Of a DNA stretch of 56,564 nt, positions 36,118-44,404 are shown piece by piece. Source of the stretch: Planctomycetia bacterium (GTDB taxonomy: Bacteria > Planctomycetota > Planctomycetia > Gemmatales > Gemmataceae). Every line of letters begins with the position of its first letter. Within the stretch, counting starts at the first letter, position 1. Made by a program: the position numbers and the translations under genes. Where the stretch lies: positions 1 through 56,564 of the forward strand of contig SYCV01000057.1 in assembly GCA_005786805.1 (NCBI GenBank), written 5' to 3'. A model generated the notes under the pieces. That model saw only the letters and a program-made list of their open reading frames with translations, was not told the DNA's origin and made no database searches.

Positions 36118-36987
36118 TCAAGGTTTATCTTCAATATGTTCCGCAAATGCAAATAGGTTTCTTTGAAGAAGGTTTATTGTGCTTGTGCCTTTTTTGGAGT
36201 GCGCGGTCTGTACCTTCATGAAAAAGGAGGCGTCCTCCAGAAAAGATTTCAATGAAGCCCTGGCGTGTTCAGGGGTATTGCATTGTTCACTTAGATGAAT
36301 TTGCACAAGTTGCTTGGGCAGATTATCAACTCCCATATTTTTTAGATATTCCAAAAAAGCAACGGCTTGATCGTTTGATAAATGTCCCTCATCACCCATG
36401 ATTCTTTCGATTAAAAAGGGGGGTCTTTTACTTTCTTTTTGAAGTTTTTCATCATGATTGAATTCCAACGCCAGCAAATCCAAGCCGGCAAATTTCACAG
36501 CAAGATCCTTGTCCCACACTCCTAGGTCTGCCAGATAACCAATCGAAATGTCTGGATTATTCCCGTTTTTTATGTCCAGACGAAAGCCAAAGGTTTCCTC
36601 GCTGTCATGGGATATGTTCAATGGTAGCCATTGCCATCCAGCAATTGTTTCAAAAATTGTGTGGGGTGTGTAAAAATGAACCAACCCAGAATCGTAAAAA
36701 ACCTTGAAATCGGGGATTTGGTTGTAAATTGACCGCGCATGGGATTTGTGTAGATACCAGGGGATCTTTTTTTCAGCACAATATGCCAAAAATCGCGGGT
36801 TCCAATGATCCCCATGGGTGTGGGTTAAAACTAGCCCTTGAATTCTTTTTGAGGTGAAACCTGAAATTTTCAGAAATGTTTCAAGTGTCCTTGGACTTAT
36901 GCCACCGTCTATTAAAAAAGAGGATTGACCATCGTCAATAAGTGAGCAATTTCCTTTGCTCCCGCTAGCCAGCATAGTAAATTGCAT
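36118..36987 (-). CDS. MBL-fold metallohydrolase (YycJ/WalJ-like)
   Basis: The 289 residues begin MQFTMLASGSKGNCSLIDDG, the hallmark N-terminus of the YycJ/WalJ branch of metallo-beta-lactamase-fold proteins. The metal-binding motif THTHGDHWNP lies near residue 55, with further ligands likely in NISHDSEETFGFRLD, GYLADLG and HLSNDQAV. WalJ-type proteins are thought to be nucleases linked to DNA metabolism or cell-wall signalling in Firmicutes; the role in planctomycetes is not defined. GGAAG lies before the ATG. Confidence 0.88.
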   Translation of the reverse strand: MQFTMLASGSKGNCSLIDDGQSSFLIDGGISPRTLETFLKISGFTSKRIQGLVLTHTHGDHWNPRFLAYCAEKKIPWYLHKSHARSIYNQIPDFKVFYDSGLVHFYTPHTIFETIAGWQWLPLNISHDSEETFGFRLDIKNGNNPDISIGYLADLGVWDKDLAVKFAGLDLLALEFNHDEKLQKESKRPPFLIERIMGDEGHLSNDQAVAFLEYLKNMGVDNLPKQLVQIHLSEQCNTPEHARASLKSFLEDASFFMKVQTAHSKKGTSTINLLQRNLFAFAEHIEDKP

Positions 36988-37181
36988 TTCTTAACTTCCT
37001 TGTCTTATTATTACTTTCCTTGTTCCCCTTATGCTACTGATAGAACAACTACGCGGTGCAACATTAAGTTTTATGAAGGGGTATCGTTTACTTATTCATT
37101 TAAAGTATTGTGCGTTTGCCCCATCCTTGCTATTCTAAAACAGCCTGCCTGAATTGGATAGCAATAATTAAGGAAAGAAAA

Positions 37182-37571
37182 ATGGTTGAACCAAAGACCA
37201 TACTTCTGGTCGATGATGATTTTGAATTAAGTGATGGACTTAAACTGATTCTTGAAAAGAATGGTTACAAAGTTCTACAGGCTAGGGATGGTGTGCAGGG
37301 CAGACAGTTGATTTATAATCAACGCCCCGATTTGGTGATCATTGACATGATGATGCCAAAAATGGGAGGGTATCCCGTGCTTGAGCATTTCAGGGGTAAA
37401 CAGGATGTTCCCCCATTCATCATGATGACCGCTAACGAAGGACAAAGACACAAAGCCTATGCTGAATATCTTGGTGTGGTCGATTATCTTCGTAAACCTT
37501 TTGCAATGGATGAGTTGCTTGAGGCAGTCAATAAAGTGCTCAATGGGCAGGCCAAGAAGCCTCAAGAATAA
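37182..37571 (+). CDS. single-domain response regulator (CheY-like)
   Basis: The product has 129 residues from the ATG at 37182, preceded by AAGGAAAG; the longer frame from 37110 adds non-homologous sequence. It is a receiver domain only: acidic pocket DDD in ILLVDDDFELSDG, phospho-acceptor Asp in LVIIDMMMPKMGG (about residue 53), conserved Thr in MMTANEG and Lys in LRKPF. There is no output domain, so it must act by protein contact or phosphotransfer. No kinase is adjacent. The C-terminal tail is short. Confidence 0.92.
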   Translation: MVEPKTILLVDDDFELSDGLKLILEKNGYKVLQARDGVQGRQLIYNQRPDLVIIDMMMPKMGGYPVLEHFRGKQDVPPFIMMTANEGQRHKAYAEYLGVVDYLRKPFAMDELLEAVNKVLNGQAKKPQE

Positions 37572-37627
37572 AAGTCTTATAAATCTCCATGGTTTCACAT
37601 TTCATATCATGAACATGGGGAGCAATT

Positions 37628-39133
37628 TTGTCTAATCCATTGCCTGCTGCTTCAATAATTTTGGAAGACCGATACTCGGTAGGTAGCATTTTTTTGGTAA
37701 AGAGGGCCAAAGGACTTAAATTTCTTGGCGGTTTTCATGCTTTCCCGGGAGGTAAAGTTGATCCACCTGATGGTGGAATTGCCAATTCCCAGGATCCCTG
37801 GGATATCGCTCTGGTCGCGGCGGTTCGTGAATTGTTTGAGGAGACCGGTGTTCTTTTATGTCATGATGGGCTTAATCATTCCATTAAGTCGACACCAATG
37901 TTGTCTCAGATCAGGTGTGATTTGGTTGAAAAAAGAACTGATTTTGCAACTGTATTGAGGGATAACAAGTGGTCTTTATCTCATTCTGATCTTTACCCGC
38001 TGGGTTATTTTGAAACTCCGCATTTTTCTCCGATCCGTTTTAAAACCCGGTTTTTTCTTGCAAAGATACCTTCAGGGCAGACTCCAGAGATTTTTGAAGG
38101 AGAACTAGAAAATGGAGTATGGGGTAATGCTTCCGATCATTTGAAAAGGTGGTATTCGGATGAAACATTGATTTCTCCGCCAGTTCTTGAATTATTGGAG
38201 AAATTTAAGAAATCTAATCCTTTGGATTGGCGGCTATCATCTGCATCCGGATTGGTTTCAACAGATGAGTTCCATTTGGAAAGGGTGCGATTCGCATCTT
38301 GGATCCAGGTTGTTTCGGTGGCTTGCCCTGGTCCTTCGGTTCCTCAAATCGGGAATGTTTTTCTAGTTGGTCTTTCTAAATTTTATCTTATCGATCCCGG
38401 GGCATTGGATGATCAAGGATTATTGGCAATTCAAACCGCAATTCAATCAAGGGTGAATTCTGGGGATGTTTTCCATGGGATCCTTTTGACCCACCATCAT
38501 CCTGACCACTCCAACTCCGCTAAGCATTTTGCAGACCTTTGGAATGTTCCTGTTTACGCTCATCCAGCGACTGCTGAAAAACTATCTGGCAAAGTTCAGA
38601 TAAATCATCTCCTTGATGATTGCAGCCAGATTCCCCTTGGTTTTAATCCCTTTACAGGCTCAAATCTCGTTTTGACAGCCTATCATACCCCCGGGCATGC
38701 TCCCGGGCATCTGGTCTTTTTTGAGGCCCGGACAAAAACTTTGTTTGCGGGTGATCTTGTCTCAACATCCACGACAATCCTGGTGTCCCCTCCGGATGGA
38801 CATTTGAAAACTTACATCGATTCCATCAATCGTATGGCTGGTTTTAGTCCTGAATTGCTGATGTCGTTTCATGGTTGTCCAAGTGCCTTCGGGAAAAGTG
38901 TGCTTCAGAATGCGATTTATCACAGGGAGAAGCGGGAGTCAGCATTGTTGGCGGCGTTGGCCAACAACTTTGAGACCTTGGAAACCCTGGCTCAGGAGGT
39001 GTACAGGGGGCTTCCAGATCCATTGATGAAATTGGCCCAGAAGCAAATCCTCGCGGGGTTGATCAAGCTTGTTGAGGAAGGGATAGTTTCGGCGCCAACT
39101 CCCGGTTCCGAGGAATGGAAATTAGCAAAATAA
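37628..39133 (+). CDS. NUDIX hydrolase / MBL-fold (LACTB2-like) fusion
   Basis: The 501 residues start at a TTG (37628) with GGGGAG 5 nt upstream. Residues about 8-210 are a NUDIX-type domain: GGFHAFPGGKVDPPDGG and AAVRELFEETGVLL, the Nudix box REx2EExGx form. Residues about 225-500 are an MBL-fold domain: LTHHHPDHSNSAKHF (HxHxDH type), then YHTPGHAPGHLVFFEARTKTLFAGDLVS, in the LACTB2/glyoxalase-II-like style. Two hydrolases of different folds in one chain suggest coupled clearance of a phosphorylated or CoA-like substrate, but this is inference. It follows the response regulator by 56 nt. Confidence 0.9.
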   Translation: MSNPLPAASIILEDRYSVGSIFLVKRAKGLKFLGGFHAFPGGKVDPPDGGIANSQDPWDIALVAAVRELFEETGVLLCHDGLNHSIKSTPMLSQIRCDLVEKRTDFATVLRDNKWSLSHSDLYPLGYFETPHFSPIRFKTRFFLAKIPSGQTPEIFEGELENGVWGNASDHLKRWYSDETLISPPVLELLEKFKKSNPLDWRLSSASGLVSTDEFHLERVRFASWIQVVSVACPGPSVPQIGNVFLVGLSKFYLIDPGALDDQGLLAIQTAIQSRVNSGDVFHGILLTHHHPDHSNSAKHFADLWNVPVYAHPATAEKLSGKVQINHLLDDCSQIPLGFNPFTGSNLVLTAYHTPGHAPGHLVFFEARTKTLFAGDLVSTSTTILVSPPDGHLKTYIDSINRMAGFSPELLMSFHGCPSAFGKSVLQNAIYHREKRESALLAALANNFETLETLAQEVYRGLPDPLMKLAQKQILAGLIKLVEEGIVSAPTPGSEEWKLAK

Positions 39134-39137
39134 AAGA

Positions 39138-39164
39138 GGCGGATTCTCATGAGAGAAATCCGCC
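39138..39164. terminator. weak hairpin between NUDIX-MBL and TIGR03000 genes
   Basis: GGCGGAT (39138-39144) pairs with ATCCGCC (39158-39164) around a 13-nt loop. A TCTTTTATTTT run follows on the minus strand, so it better fits the end of the minus-strand gene. Confidence 0.6.
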
Positions 39165-39188
39165 CCTTATGGATATTTGACAAACAAT

Positions 39189-39761
39189 TTATCGGGAAAC
39201 TGTTTGTGTTGTGTTGAATTCAACAAACTCAACCACTACGGAAGTACCTGGAGTGACTGAAACCTTCTTTGAGAAGGATACATTTTTTCCGTCTTCTTCC
39301 TTGGTTGCCAGGATGTTGTAGCTGTAGGTTTTGCCATTTTCCAAAGCGGGGGTGGCGAAAGCTTCTTCTACATTGGAACGATTAATAACATTTCCTTCGA
39401 TGGAAATTTTAACATCCAATGGGGCCTTGAATACCACAGTTGCCTTGTTTGCATTGATGGCTCCTTGCTTTGGAGCAGGAAGAGGCTGTGCTTGGGGTTT
39501 TGCAGGTGCAGTTGGTGCAGCCATAGGGGCAGCAACAGCAGGAGACCCGTAGCAACCGCCACAGGAGTATACGGCAACAGGATAGCCATAGCAGCCAAAG
39601 CAACTGGCATAAGGCGCATAAACCACGGGGCGATAAGCTACATAGCCTGAACAACCACCACAGCAGGAATAAACTCGGGGTGGGGGATAGCAGCACCTCC
39701 ACCAACAATCGGGGGCTGCTGTTGAAGTACTCATCATCGCCGCAAGAACAACACTATACAT
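39189..39761 (-). CDS. Cys/Tyr-rich exported protein with TIGR03000-type domain
   Basis: This 190-residue protein has a short hydrophobic start (MYSVVLAAMMSTSTAA) and then a Cys/Tyr/Pro-rich stretch (residues about 18-70) with repeated CC, CGGC and CFGCYGYP-like clusters, followed by an Ala/Pro linker. Residues about 108-185 match the planctomycete TIGR03000 domain (KATVVFKAPLDVKISIEGN to TSVVVEF), a small beta-rich domain. It is probably a surface or wall-associated protein, perhaps disulphide-linked. It has a good promoter (39829-39857) and AGGAG just before the ATG. Confidence 0.82.
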   Translation of the reverse strand: MYSVVLAAMMSTSTAAPDCWWRCCYPPPRVYSCCGGCSGYVAYRPVVYAPYASCFGCYGYPVAVYSCGGCYGSPAVAAPMAAPTAPAKPQAQPLPAPKQGAINANKATVVFKAPLDVKISIEGNVINRSNVEEAFATPALENGKTYSYNILATKEEDGKNVSFSKKVSVTPGTSVVVEFVEFNTTQTVSR

Positions 39762-39828
39762 GTGTAACTCCTAATAAAATATGCACAGAAGTTAAAAGGT
39801 TAAACTCAGCAACCTTTGCTAATAAAGT

Positions 39829-39857
39829 AAGATAGGGCAACTGGTTAAGTGTGTCAA
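39829..39857 (-). promoter_or_regulatory. sigma-70-type promoter of the TIGR03000 gene
   Basis: On the minus strand TTGACA (39857-39852) and TATCTT (39834-39829) are separated by exactly 17 bp. The -35 is a perfect match. The start codon lies 67 bp downstream. Confidence 0.7.
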
Positions 39858-40060
39858 TGAAAATAGGGTAATATTCGGAAAATGTATCAGTTATTATGAT
39901 TATTTAATAATTAAGATTTTTCAGACTTTTGCAATTCTTGGATCAATTTTAAATTTACTCATTTCTCCACTCCCATAAAACTTAGGATTTGTATTACAAT
40001 CAATTAGCCTCGGGAAGTTAATGGCCCCTTTTGATTCAAGGGCATTCAAGGAGTGAAAAA

Positions 40061-41428
40061 ATGTCACGGCGCAATTTGGGTTGGTTATTGGGAATTATTG
40101 CTGTTTCATTACTTGGATTGGTTATTGTTGCCAATGCGCCTTCAACTGAAAATGACAAGGACTATGAACTTGTAAGACTCGTGGTTGATGTGCTTCATGA
40201 GGTACGGGGCAGGTATGTCACTGAAATATCACCCCAAAGGGAGCGTAAGCTCGTCGAGGATATGATCAATGGGGGATTGGAGAGACTTGACCCTCATTCA
40301 TCGTATATCAATAACCGTGATTTGAAACAATTTAATCGCAATAGCAAGGGTAAGTTTGGGGGAATTGGAATTCAAGTTGGTTATGACCGTTCAAACCGTG
40401 GTTTGCTTACCGTGATTAGTCCGATGGTGGGAACTCCCGCATATGAAGCTGGGGTTTTGGCTGGTGATACCATCATAAAAATTGATGGGAAATCCACTGA
40501 AAACATGCGTATTGATGAGGCGGTTGACTTGATCCAGGGTGATCCCGACACACTGATTACGCTCACGGTTGTCCACGATGGGGGCAAGGAGCCTGTTGAA
40601 ATTGGAATTCGCAGGGCGATCATCAAGGTTCAAAGTGTTCTGGGTGATAAGCGGAAGCTCAACAAGGAGTGGGACTACTTTTTGGATCCAAATTCAAAGA
40701 TAGGTTATCTGCGAATAAGTTCATTCAGTGAAACCGCAGCGGCAGAAGTTAAAGAAATTGTCTCCAATCTGCAAAAAGAAGGATTAAAAGGATTGATACT
40801 TGATTTACGAAACAATCCGGGCGGGCTTTTGAAAGCCGCCGTGGAAATTTGTGACATGTTCCTTTCTGAAGGCAAAATTGTCAGCACCCGCGGAAGAAAC
40901 CAACAAGAAGAAGTGATAGAGGCAAGGCCTGAAGGAACCATGTTGCTTCCTGCCGAAAAATATCCGATCGCAGTCTTGATTAATCGAAATAGTGCGAGTG
41001 CAAGTGAGATTCTCGCCGCTGCCTTGCAGGATCATAACCGCGCCGTGGTGATCGGCGAGAGAAGTTATGGTAAGGGGAGCGTGCAAAACATCATCGATCT
41101 TGAGGGGAAATCAAGTGCGTTGAAACTAACCACTGCAAGCTATTGGCGTCCCAGTGGTAAAAACATCCATCGGTTTCCCGATAGCAAAGAAACAGATGAG
41201 TGGGGCGTAAAACCAAGCCCTGAGTATGAGGTTGTTTTGAAAGATGAGGAGAGACTCGAATATTTGATTGATAGAAGTGAAAAGGATGTGATTCGTGACA
41301 AGAAGCCCGAGGATAAAAAAACGGAGAAAAAACCATTTACTGACCGGGTGCTTGAAAAAGCTGTTGACTATATCAAAAATCACAAGGAAAAGGCTGCTTT
41401 GGAAAACCTTCAACCCAGGGTGTCCTAG
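40061..41428 (+). CDS. S41 family C-terminal processing peptidase
   Basis: The product has 455 residues from the ATG at 40061 (AAGGAG 7 nt upstream; the frame also extends to a TTG at 40031). A TM or signal segment lies at about 8-27. A PDZ domain follows (residues about 95-195; GGIGIQVGYDRSNRGLLTVISPM, GDTIIKIDGKSTENM). The protease core has the catalytic Ser in INRNSASASEILAAAL and Lys in GERSYGKGSVQ. It is an envelope protease that trims C-termini. The C-terminal region is rich in Lys and Glu. It heads a plus-strand run with rluA and the HisA-like gene. Confidence 0.93.
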   Translation: MSRRNLGWLLGIIAVSLLGLVIVANAPSTENDKDYELVRLVVDVLHEVRGRYVTEISPQRERKLVEDMINGGLERLDPHSSYINNRDLKQFNRNSKGKFGGIGIQVGYDRSNRGLLTVISPMVGTPAYEAGVLAGDTIIKIDGKSTENMRIDEAVDLIQGDPDTLITLTVVHDGGKEPVEIGIRRAIIKVQSVLGDKRKLNKEWDYFLDPNSKIGYLRISSFSETAAAEVKEIVSNLQKEGLKGLILDLRNNPGGLLKAAVEICDMFLSEGKIVSTRGRNQQEEVIEARPEGTMLLPAEKYPIAVLINRNSASASEILAAALQDHNRAVVIGERSYGKGSVQNIIDLEGKSSALKLTTASYWRPSGKNIHRFPDSKETDEWGVKPSPEYEVVLKDEERLEYLIDRSEKDVIRDKKPEDKKTEKKPFTDRVLEKAVDYIKNHKEKAALENLQPRVS

Positions 41429-41461
41429 ATTGCTGACTCCGTAAATTGTTGTGAGAAATTT

Positions 41462-42202
41462 ATGGACATGGAACCCGGGATCTTGTTTGAAGATAATCAT
41501 TGCTTGATTATTGACAAGCCCGCCGGATTGGCCACCCAAGCTCCTGAACCATTTCCTAGCCTCGAATCCTGGGCCCGCAAATATCTCAAACAAAAATATA
41601 ACAAGGCTGGTCGGCCGTATCTTGGTATTCCACATCGGCTCGACAGGCCGGTGTCAGGAGCGGTATTTTTTACCCGAAGCAGCAAGGCGGCAGCCAGGGT
41701 TGCTGAGCAGTTCCGGGAAAGAAGCATATCAAAGCGATACCTGGCATTGGTTGAGGGTATAATTGACCCAAATTCATTAGAAAACGAATGCTTTTGGCGG
41801 GATTATATTTCGAAAGTCCCTGATGAACCAAGGGCGATTTTATGCACGAAAGATGATCCCGGTGCCAAGTTGGCAGAACTTGAAACTAAATTCCTGAAGA
41901 GTTCGGGAAATAAAACCTTGTTGGAGATAAATCTTCATACTGGCCGAATGCATCAAATAAGATTGCAATCTTCCTCACGAGGTTTTCCGATTGTTGGTGA
42001 TTTCATGTACGGTTCCAAAGAGAATATTGCATCAAATCCCTCAGAAAAACTAATATTGTTACACTCCCATTACCTCAGGTTCCTTCATCCAATCAGTTAC
42101 AAACCTGTGGAAATCCGTTCTGGATTGCCTGGCTATTTTCCGAAATGGGCCTCCGATTTCATCCAGAATGATTTTTATTCTGCGTTCCTTGAGAGACCCT
42201 GA
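41462..42202 (+). CDS. RluA-family pseudouridine synthase
   Basis: The 246-residue protein begins with the RluA catalytic core rather than an S4 domain: ILFEDNHCLIIDKPAGLATQ (residues 6-25) and PYLGIPHRLDRPVSGAVFFTRSSKAA with the catalytic Asp in HRLDRPVSG (near residue 60). C-terminally it has LEINLHTGRMHQIRLQSSSRGFPIVGD. The HRLDR motif is decisive for RNA pseudouridine synthases of the RluA/RsuA/TruA group. Absence of the S4 domain resembles RluA/TruC-type enzymes acting on tRNA or rRNA. Follows the S41 gene by 33 nt and precedes the HisA-like gene by 4 nt. Confidence 0.93.
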   Translation: MDMEPGILFEDNHCLIIDKPAGLATQAPEPFPSLESWARKYLKQKYNKAGRPYLGIPHRLDRPVSGAVFFTRSSKAAARVAEQFRERSISKRYLALVEGIIDPNSLENECFWRDYISKVPDEPRAILCTKDDPGAKLAELETKFLKSSGNKTLLEINLHTGRMHQIRLQSSSRGFPIVGDFMYGSKENIASNPSEKLILLHSHYLRFLHPISYKPVEIRSGLPGYFPKWASDFIQNDFYSAFLERP

Positions 42203-42206
42203 TTCC

Positions 42207-42941
42207 ATGATTGTTATAGCCGCTGTTGACATTTTAAACGGTAAGGTTGTCAGGGGTATTGCGGGAGAGAGGGATTCTTATAAACCGCTGGTATCAAAAA
42301 TCGTCGACACCAATGATCCCTCAGGTCTGATGGTTGAATTAAGGCGGTTGTTTGGGATCAATGATTTTTACATCGCAGACTTGGATGCTATTATCCGGGG
42401 TGAAAAGAATAAGAATTTGTATGCATCCCTGGTTGACCAAGGATTTCGTATTTATCTTGATGCGGGGGCGAGGAATTGTGAAGATTTAAAACTATTGCTG
42501 GATCAAAATATTTATCGGGTTGTGGCGGGTTTGGAGACTCTCGAAAGCACCCTTGAACTTACCCGCGCAGTGGATTTCTTTGGGAAACGTTTGGTTTTTT
42601 CATTGGACATGAAGGATGGGGTGCCGTTTACAAACAATCCGGCAATTACATTCAAGTCACCAATCACAATCATGCTGGAGGCTATTAAGGCTGGACTTGA
42701 AAATTTATTTGTCCTGGATTTGGCAAAAGTTGGGACCGGACAAGGCACAAACACTGATTCCCTGGTTTTGAAGGCACGAAAAGAATCAGAAACAATAAAT
42801 ATATTCGCGGGTGGGGGAGTTGGTTGCCTGCAGGATGTGGTGCTTTTGAAACAAGCAGGAGCTGACGCTGTGGTTGTTTCCAGTGCTATCCACAATGGGA
42901 ACTTTGGAATGCGTGAGTTGGCGGAAATATCAGCCCTGTAA
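42207..42941 (+). CDS. HisA-like TIM-barrel protein of the H4MPT island
   Basis: The 244 residues start at 42207, 4 nt after the rluA stop; family proteins begin VIAAVDILNGKVVRG, the HisA/HisF-like phosphate-barrel start. Further HisA landmarks are YIADLDAIIRGEKN (near residue 60) and the phosphate-binding NIFAGGGVGCLQDVVLLKQAGADAVVVSSAIHNG near the C-terminus. No histidine operon genes surround it. Genes of this type recur in bacterial H4MPT gene islands, where the role is unproven. It converges on the QueD-like gene with a 12-bp overlap. An aminoaldose isomerase on a pterin or furan precursor is possible but speculative. Confidence 0.82.
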   Translation: MIVIAAVDILNGKVVRGIAGERDSYKPLVSKIVDTNDPSGLMVELRRLFGINDFYIADLDAIIRGEKNKNLYASLVDQGFRIYLDAGARNCEDLKLLLDQNIYRVVAGLETLESTLELTRAVDFFGKRLVFSLDMKDGVPFTNNPAITFKSPITIMLEAIKAGLENLFVLDLAKVGTGQGTNTDSLVLKARKESETINIFAGGGVGCLQDVVLLKQAGADAVVVSSAIHNGNFGMRELAEISAL

Positions 42942-43421
42942 TTCACAGGTGGCTGATTGACCAAAGCTTTCCTCCACCTCAACTCTCAAAATCTCAGGAA
43001 TGTAGTTGTGTTGTTTTTTTAAGCTTAATAACAAGCATTTTCCAATGTAAAGAGCCAGTTGTTCGGCGGTGGTATTGGCTATGGGTAGGATCACGCAGTC
43101 CTCAGCGGGAAAAATCCACTCCTTTTGGTTGTATCTGACTACTACCCGGTTTGGTTCCTCCTTGACTTCTATCACTGAATTATTTCTGGCAAGCATCATT
43201 CGATGATCCAGAAGGTCTGTGATTTCCTTGGTTCGGTCTTTAAGTGCTATAAAGTCGAATACATAGTGGTTTTCATCAAGTTTACCCTCGATTTCAACCC
43301 TTACACGGTAGTTGTGACCGTGGAGTCGTTCGCATTTGCTGTTTTCATAGCTGATGAAATGTCCGGAACAGAAAACAAGATGGTCCTTGGTGACTGTAAT
43401 CTTGTATTTTTCATTTGCCAT
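42930..43421 (-). CDS. 6-pyruvoyl-tetrahydropterin synthase / QueD-like protein
   Basis: The product has 163 residues from the ATG at 43421, preceded by GAGGGG; the longer frame from 43436 begins inside that sequence. It shows the zinc-site histidines: one in FCSGHFI and two in CERLHGHNYRVRV, with the catalytic-type cysteine in CxxLHGH. This is the QueD/PTPS arrangement. The C-terminus holds the conserved Glu in VEVEESFGQSA. QueD makes 6-carboxytetrahydropterin for queuosine; PTPS makes 6-pyruvoyltetrahydropterin. Location beside mch and other H4MPT-island genes suggests a pterin role in H4MPT synthesis instead, by inference. Confidence 0.85.
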   Translation of the reverse strand: MANEKYKITVTKDHLVFCSGHFISYENSKCERLHGHNYRVRVEIEGKLDENHYVFDFIALKDRTKEITDLLDHRMMLARNNSVIEVKEEPNRVVVRYNQKEWIFPAEDCVILPIANTTAEQLALYIGKCLLLSLKKQHNYIPEILRVEVEESFGQSATCELQG

Positions 43422-43477
43422 GAATTTTCCCCTCAATGAAAGAACCTGCTTTTAAAGAGAAGGTATTTTATGAATAA

Positions 43478-44404
43478 TTAGAAGTCTGGAGCGGATCTTC
43501 GCAGGGCGGTTTCCATTCCATCAGACCAATTGAAAGCCAAGGGAAGGGAAATTTGACCAAGTCGCAGGGCGACCAGAAGTGTAGCGGCAATCAAATCGGC
43601 AGTGGCACCCGGATTTCTTTTGTTGTTTTCCGACCTTAGCCATTGGTCGAGTTCCTTGAATTCAATCCAGCCCGCCTGTTTCAAGGGCCATTGTTTTTCC
43701 AACACATTCTTTGCCCTTTCGGAGGATTCCAGTGATTCTTTTGGGCCACACTTTCTCAAAATCAGCGAATCAGGATATTTTGCCATCAAATAAATGTGGG
43801 TGAAAATAATGGCTCCCTCCATGCAGCCAAATTGTTCCAGCGCCCCGCCAAATGTCGGAATTGCATCATTAAAAATCGTATTGTAACCATTCGCGTATTG
43901 GTTTGCGATCAGGTCACGGTCCGCAGCTTTTTTCATGGCTGCCAAAAGTGTGCAGGTTGGTGTTTCGTTGATATCGGCTTGTGATGATTTTCCCAACCCA
44001 CCAGGAGATGCAAGTCGTATGGCATCGTATACAGTCTTTGTCTCCTCGATTGAAATATTTTGAATCGCATTTTTAATTTCGTTTTTTAAGTCTGAAAGGT
44101 TGGTTGCATACGCAACTGGTGCGAACAAAAGGATCATGCCCAAGTTTGTGTTGGTGCCCACGGAACTTTTTGTGGCTTTTACTGATTCAAATATGGCTTT
44201 AGCCAGGCCAATTTCCCGAGTTTTGGAAAGAATGGGCGCGATCGCTCCAGCACTTAGGATGAAATCGGTGAAATGAAGGTTTTTGAAAGAGGCCAAGGGG
44301 TGTACATTCCCCACTTTCCGGGCACTTGCCTCCCAAATGCAGGCCGCATGAACTTGCCTTTGTATCTCTGATTCCCTAGCAGTTTCTTCAGGATTTATTT
44401 GCAT
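43478..44404 (-). CDS. CitG/MdcB-like triphosphoribosyl-dephospho-CoA synthase family protein
   Basis: The product has 308 residues from the ATG at 44404, which overlaps the end of the RimK-like gene by 17 nt; a longer frame from 44449 is unlikely. It shows the family start RQVHAACIWEASARKVGNVHP (KxGNVHP in place of KPGLVDR-like), then TNTNLGMILLFAPVAYA and GCMEGAIIFTHIYLMAKYPDS. The C-terminal segment NPGATADLIAATLLVALR is the usual PGxxxDLxA motif. Canonical CitG makes the phosphoribosyl-dephospho-CoA prosthetic group precursor from ATP. No citrate lyase or malonate decarboxylase genes are nearby; family members recur in H4MPT islands. Confidence 0.85.
   Translation of the reverse strand: MQINPEETARESEIQRQVHAACIWEASARKVGNVHPLASFKNLHFTDFILSAGAIAPILSKTREIGLAKAIFESVKATKSSVGTNTNLGMILLFAPVAYATNLSDLKNEIKNAIQNISIEETKTVYDAIRLASPGGLGKSSQADINETPTCTLLAAMKKAADRDLIANQYANGYNTIFNDAIPTFGGALEQFGCMEGAIIFTHIYLMAKYPDSLILRKCGPKESLESSERAKNVLEKQWPLKQAGWIEFKELDQWLRSENNKRNPGATADLIAATLLVALRLGQISLPLAFNWSDGMETALRRSAPDF

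Noticed and set aside
43421-43436. Start of the QueD-like gene at 43436
   Set aside because: The bases used by this extension form the Shine-Dalgarno sequence GAGGGG of the ATG at 43421.
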